A stretch of DNA of 64,000 nucleotides, taken from positions 42,019,001-42,083,000 of the forward strand of contig NC_060214.1 in NCBI RefSeq assembly GCF_021130785.1. The letters are read 5' to 3'. Position 1 is the first letter of the stretch, and each line of letters begins with the position of its first letter. A program made the position numbers and the translations under genes. Origin of the DNA: Homalodisca vitripennis. Taxonomy: Eukaryota; Arthropoda; Insecta; Hemiptera; Cicadellidae. Below the pieces are notes generated by a model. The model searched no databases and was not told the DNA's origin. It saw nothing but the letters and a program-made list of their open reading frames with translations. Below, in pieces: positions 61,361 to 64,000 of this stretch.

Positions 61361-63399
61361 GCTTATTTTTCATCATCTTTTAACATCTTTATGTAATTTA
61401 AAGTGATATCAATAAGTACTTCATCACTCGACATCTTGTGTATGACTGTGTGTATTTTAATTCGTAATTATTTACTTTTAATAGTTAGAAAAATACATGA
61501 CATATTGAGTCAATTACTATTTGATGTTCTAAATAATTCGAATTATTTTATTGCGTCATATATTCATTCTGAATGATCACGTGTAAATTTTTAAGGCTAT
61601 CTCTGTGATACAAATATATACCAATTATTAGGCTGTCACTTAAATCTGTTTGGTCATATATGTATTTACCCATTGACAAGCACTATTCGAAGTACCAACA
61701 TTGACAAGAGCAACTAATAAAAATATTTATAAAATTATGATAATATTACAACTGTACTAACATTACATAAGAGATTTTTATTTGCGTATCAATCAAGATT
61801 ATTACTATCTGCATTAGACGTGGTCATAATAGCTTATTCACAGGGATTATGGTTTAGATAATTCTACTTGTTTTAAATAATTTTAAAAACACAGACAAAA
61901 TATGTAAATTAAGTAAATCATAATCTTTAATTTTACTTGTTTTCGAGTAGTGGATTTTAAATAAATTTGTATTAAGAGTATTTCATTTCTTTCTCAATAT
62001 AGATATTGTAAAATAGCCATCTGAAATAGGTTGATTTATTTGATATACTATGATATTCTTAATTTATTTTACCATGTTTATAAAATTACTTTTATTTTTA
62101 TTATAAAACGCATTTACACGCACAAAACTAACTAAGAGTCTGGCTATCATCTAAAACAAAAGGTTTCTTTTATTATAAAAACCAAACTGTATTTAAAGCC
62201 TTGAAGGCTGCCGAGCAAACCTAAAAATAGTTTAGAGAGGTTTGAAATATTAAAAACACATATATAGTAAAGAATTATATATTATTAAGAGCTGAATACT
62301 ATTTAAATACAGCTTGCATTATCCTTTCTGCCGATGGTATCACTTGATTATTAAATATCTTTGACAACCATATTCTTTTTTTTCATTAATTAAACATTTA
62401 TTTTAGTTTACTGTTTTACCGTTAACTATTTTCAATCTACCACAATTATTATGTTTCAAATTGTATAAAATCTAGACTGTTTCAGAAACATATAAATTAA
62501 CTCTTGACATTCACAGAACCATAAGGAAAAAGATGTGATTCCAGGGAAAATCAATAGATGTGAGTGGATTTTTACTGTTTTCAAATAAAACTTTAATGCA
62601 CTAATTTAAAATTTCATAGTGTAGACAAAAACCATTTGAACAGACTTGGGGCCTGTTAAACCCTTTGAGACATGTAATTAGTCCTAACTTGCTTTTTGCT
62701 AAATATTAGCAAATACATTCTCGCGCAAGTGCTTTATGTCGGATTCAGTAACACGCATTTTATATTTCGAGTTAAATTTTACAGGATACAGGATGGAAAA
62801 TATGTTTATAGAAGGAAAATAAGAAGCCTTAGGGTGCTGAGGCAACCTCTCTGAACTTTGGGATTGGAATTGTTTGAAATAAGACTTATCCTTAGAAAAG
62901 GTGTTAAAATGTTACAGTCTTGACGTAGTGTTGTTTCTTTTATTCAGTTCTTATCTTTCAATGTAGTAACACATCTATATACAGTTTCTTACAACCCAAA
63001 AATTAAAATTATTTTTCAATTCAATAGAAAATTAAAATTTAACAGTCTGAAGTTAGTATAAGATGTATTATGCACATTTTTAATTCTGTTCTTAAAGCTA
63101 GCAGTATAAAAAGTGGACACCAGCATAATCGGGTGATGATTATCAAATGACATGGAATAATCGATATTCATGACGATCCAAAGGACTAAAAGCAAATGTG
63201 GACCAAATATCGTAATAGACATTTCAAAGAACAATATGGTTTGGGTAGCTTTCCAAATTATAAATTAATTTATAAATATTAATATAACTGAAAAATTAAA
63301 ATATTATATACAGAGGTTTCCGTAATTTTCTGGACAAAGGTATAACACTTTAATACTCAAGTCTAGACATATTTCACCATATGAACGTGGGTCTCAGAT
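61361..63399. other. AT-rich non-coding stretch
   Basis: Nothing recognised; a 72-codon minus frame at 63016-63234 is not supported as a gene. Confidence 0.6.
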
Positions 63400-63575
63400 A
63401 CTTAGTTTCCCAACTGTCTGTCTCTCTGTCTGTGTTTTATTAAGAAATTAATATCTCAAAAACCAATAGGCTATATTACATTATACCTAATATGGTTCAA
63501 ACTTTTATTATAACAAGGGTAGTTAGTGAAAAAATATGCAATTATCTTTAGTATTTTCAAAATGGCGGCCATAAA
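63400..63575 (-). repeat. Dispersed repeat (inverted partner of 35530-35757)
   Basis: In reverse complement it reads GGCCGCCATTTTGAAAATAC, TTTTTTCACTAAC, AAAGTTTGAA, GGTTTTTGAGATATT, then ACACAGACAGAGAGACAGAC, the same order as at 35.5 kb. Confidence 0.75.
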
Positions 63576-64000
63576 AATATTTAAACATTGAATATCATAA
63601 AAACCAGCAGTTTCTATCACGAACCACAAAAATAACAGGTTTTAGAGGATATTTTTACAAATATAATGACACTAAATTAATTTAAATAGAATAATAAATA
63701 ACTGATTTAAAGTAAATTTACTATAACAAGAGTTGGTTCCCATTGAGAGCTGCCGTTTATTTAATTTTTGTATTGTTGGCTATACACTGAAAAACTAATT
63801 ATTAAAAATGTATTAATACTTATCATAGTAAATAATATTAAGAAATATACTAAATATTTGTAGTTAAACAAACGCAAATATTGGATTTGAAAATTTTTCT
63901 AAGCATATACGAAATAAGCAAAAAATGTTATATTTTACTATGACATGGTTTTCCCAGAGTAAAAGCTTTCATAAAATACGGCTTAAAATATCTGCAATCA
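63576..64000. other. AT-rich non-coding stretch
   Basis: Nothing recognised to the end of the window. Confidence 0.6.

Overview
The window looks like a gene-poor, very AT-rich stretch of an animal nuclear genome, most likely an insect and possibly a hemipteran (the order is a guess). The grounds are the near absence of long open frames, many AT-rich spacers and microsatellites, and the kinds of decayed transposable elements present: a Ty3/gypsy-like LTR element, Tc1/mariner relatives with a DD41D catalytic spacing, CR1/L2/Jockey-type LINE remnants and SINE-like pieces. No prokaryotic signal, rRNA, complete tRNA or CRISPR array was seen. No complete host gene was found.

Layout. 1-6.4 kb: AT-rich DNA with a GT microsatellite, a fragment of a LINE endonuclease (2.6-3.0 kb), a TA microsatellite and the first copy of a ~750 bp duplicated segment. 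6.6-12.8 kb: the best-defined object, an LTR retrotransposon on the minus strand with 1.28 kb near-identical LTRs, a 5-bp target duplication (GTAAG), a polypurine tract, a short gag start, an integrase C-terminal remnant, several internal tandem repeats and an unexplained GC-rich frame. Most of gag-pol is missing, so it is a recent non-autonomous insertion. 13.5-14.3 kb: the second copy of the duplicated segment. 14.3-22.1 kb: nothing recognised.

22.1-23.4 kb: a complete TIR transposon with ~395 bp terminal inverted repeats, a TA target duplication and half a DD41D transposase. 24-36 kb: AT-rich DNA with diverged dispersed repeats, one possible signal-peptide exon (27.1 kb) and one GC-rich possible exon ending in GTAAGT (35.8-36.0 kb). 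37.0-38.2 kb: a second, different DD41D mariner-like relic with frameshifts and stops. 41.0-44.6 kb: a 5'-truncated LINE (ORF1 end, APE endonuclease, FADD reverse transcriptase) broken by frameshifts. 44.6-64 kb: mostly empty AT-rich DNA with SINE-like fragments, TE tails, microsatellites and one small candidate coding exon (51.1 kb).

The genes do not form a pathway. The window reads as intergenic or long-intron DNA built from successive insertions. The three candidate host exons are all on the minus strand, which would fit a large minus-strand gene, but this is weak inference.
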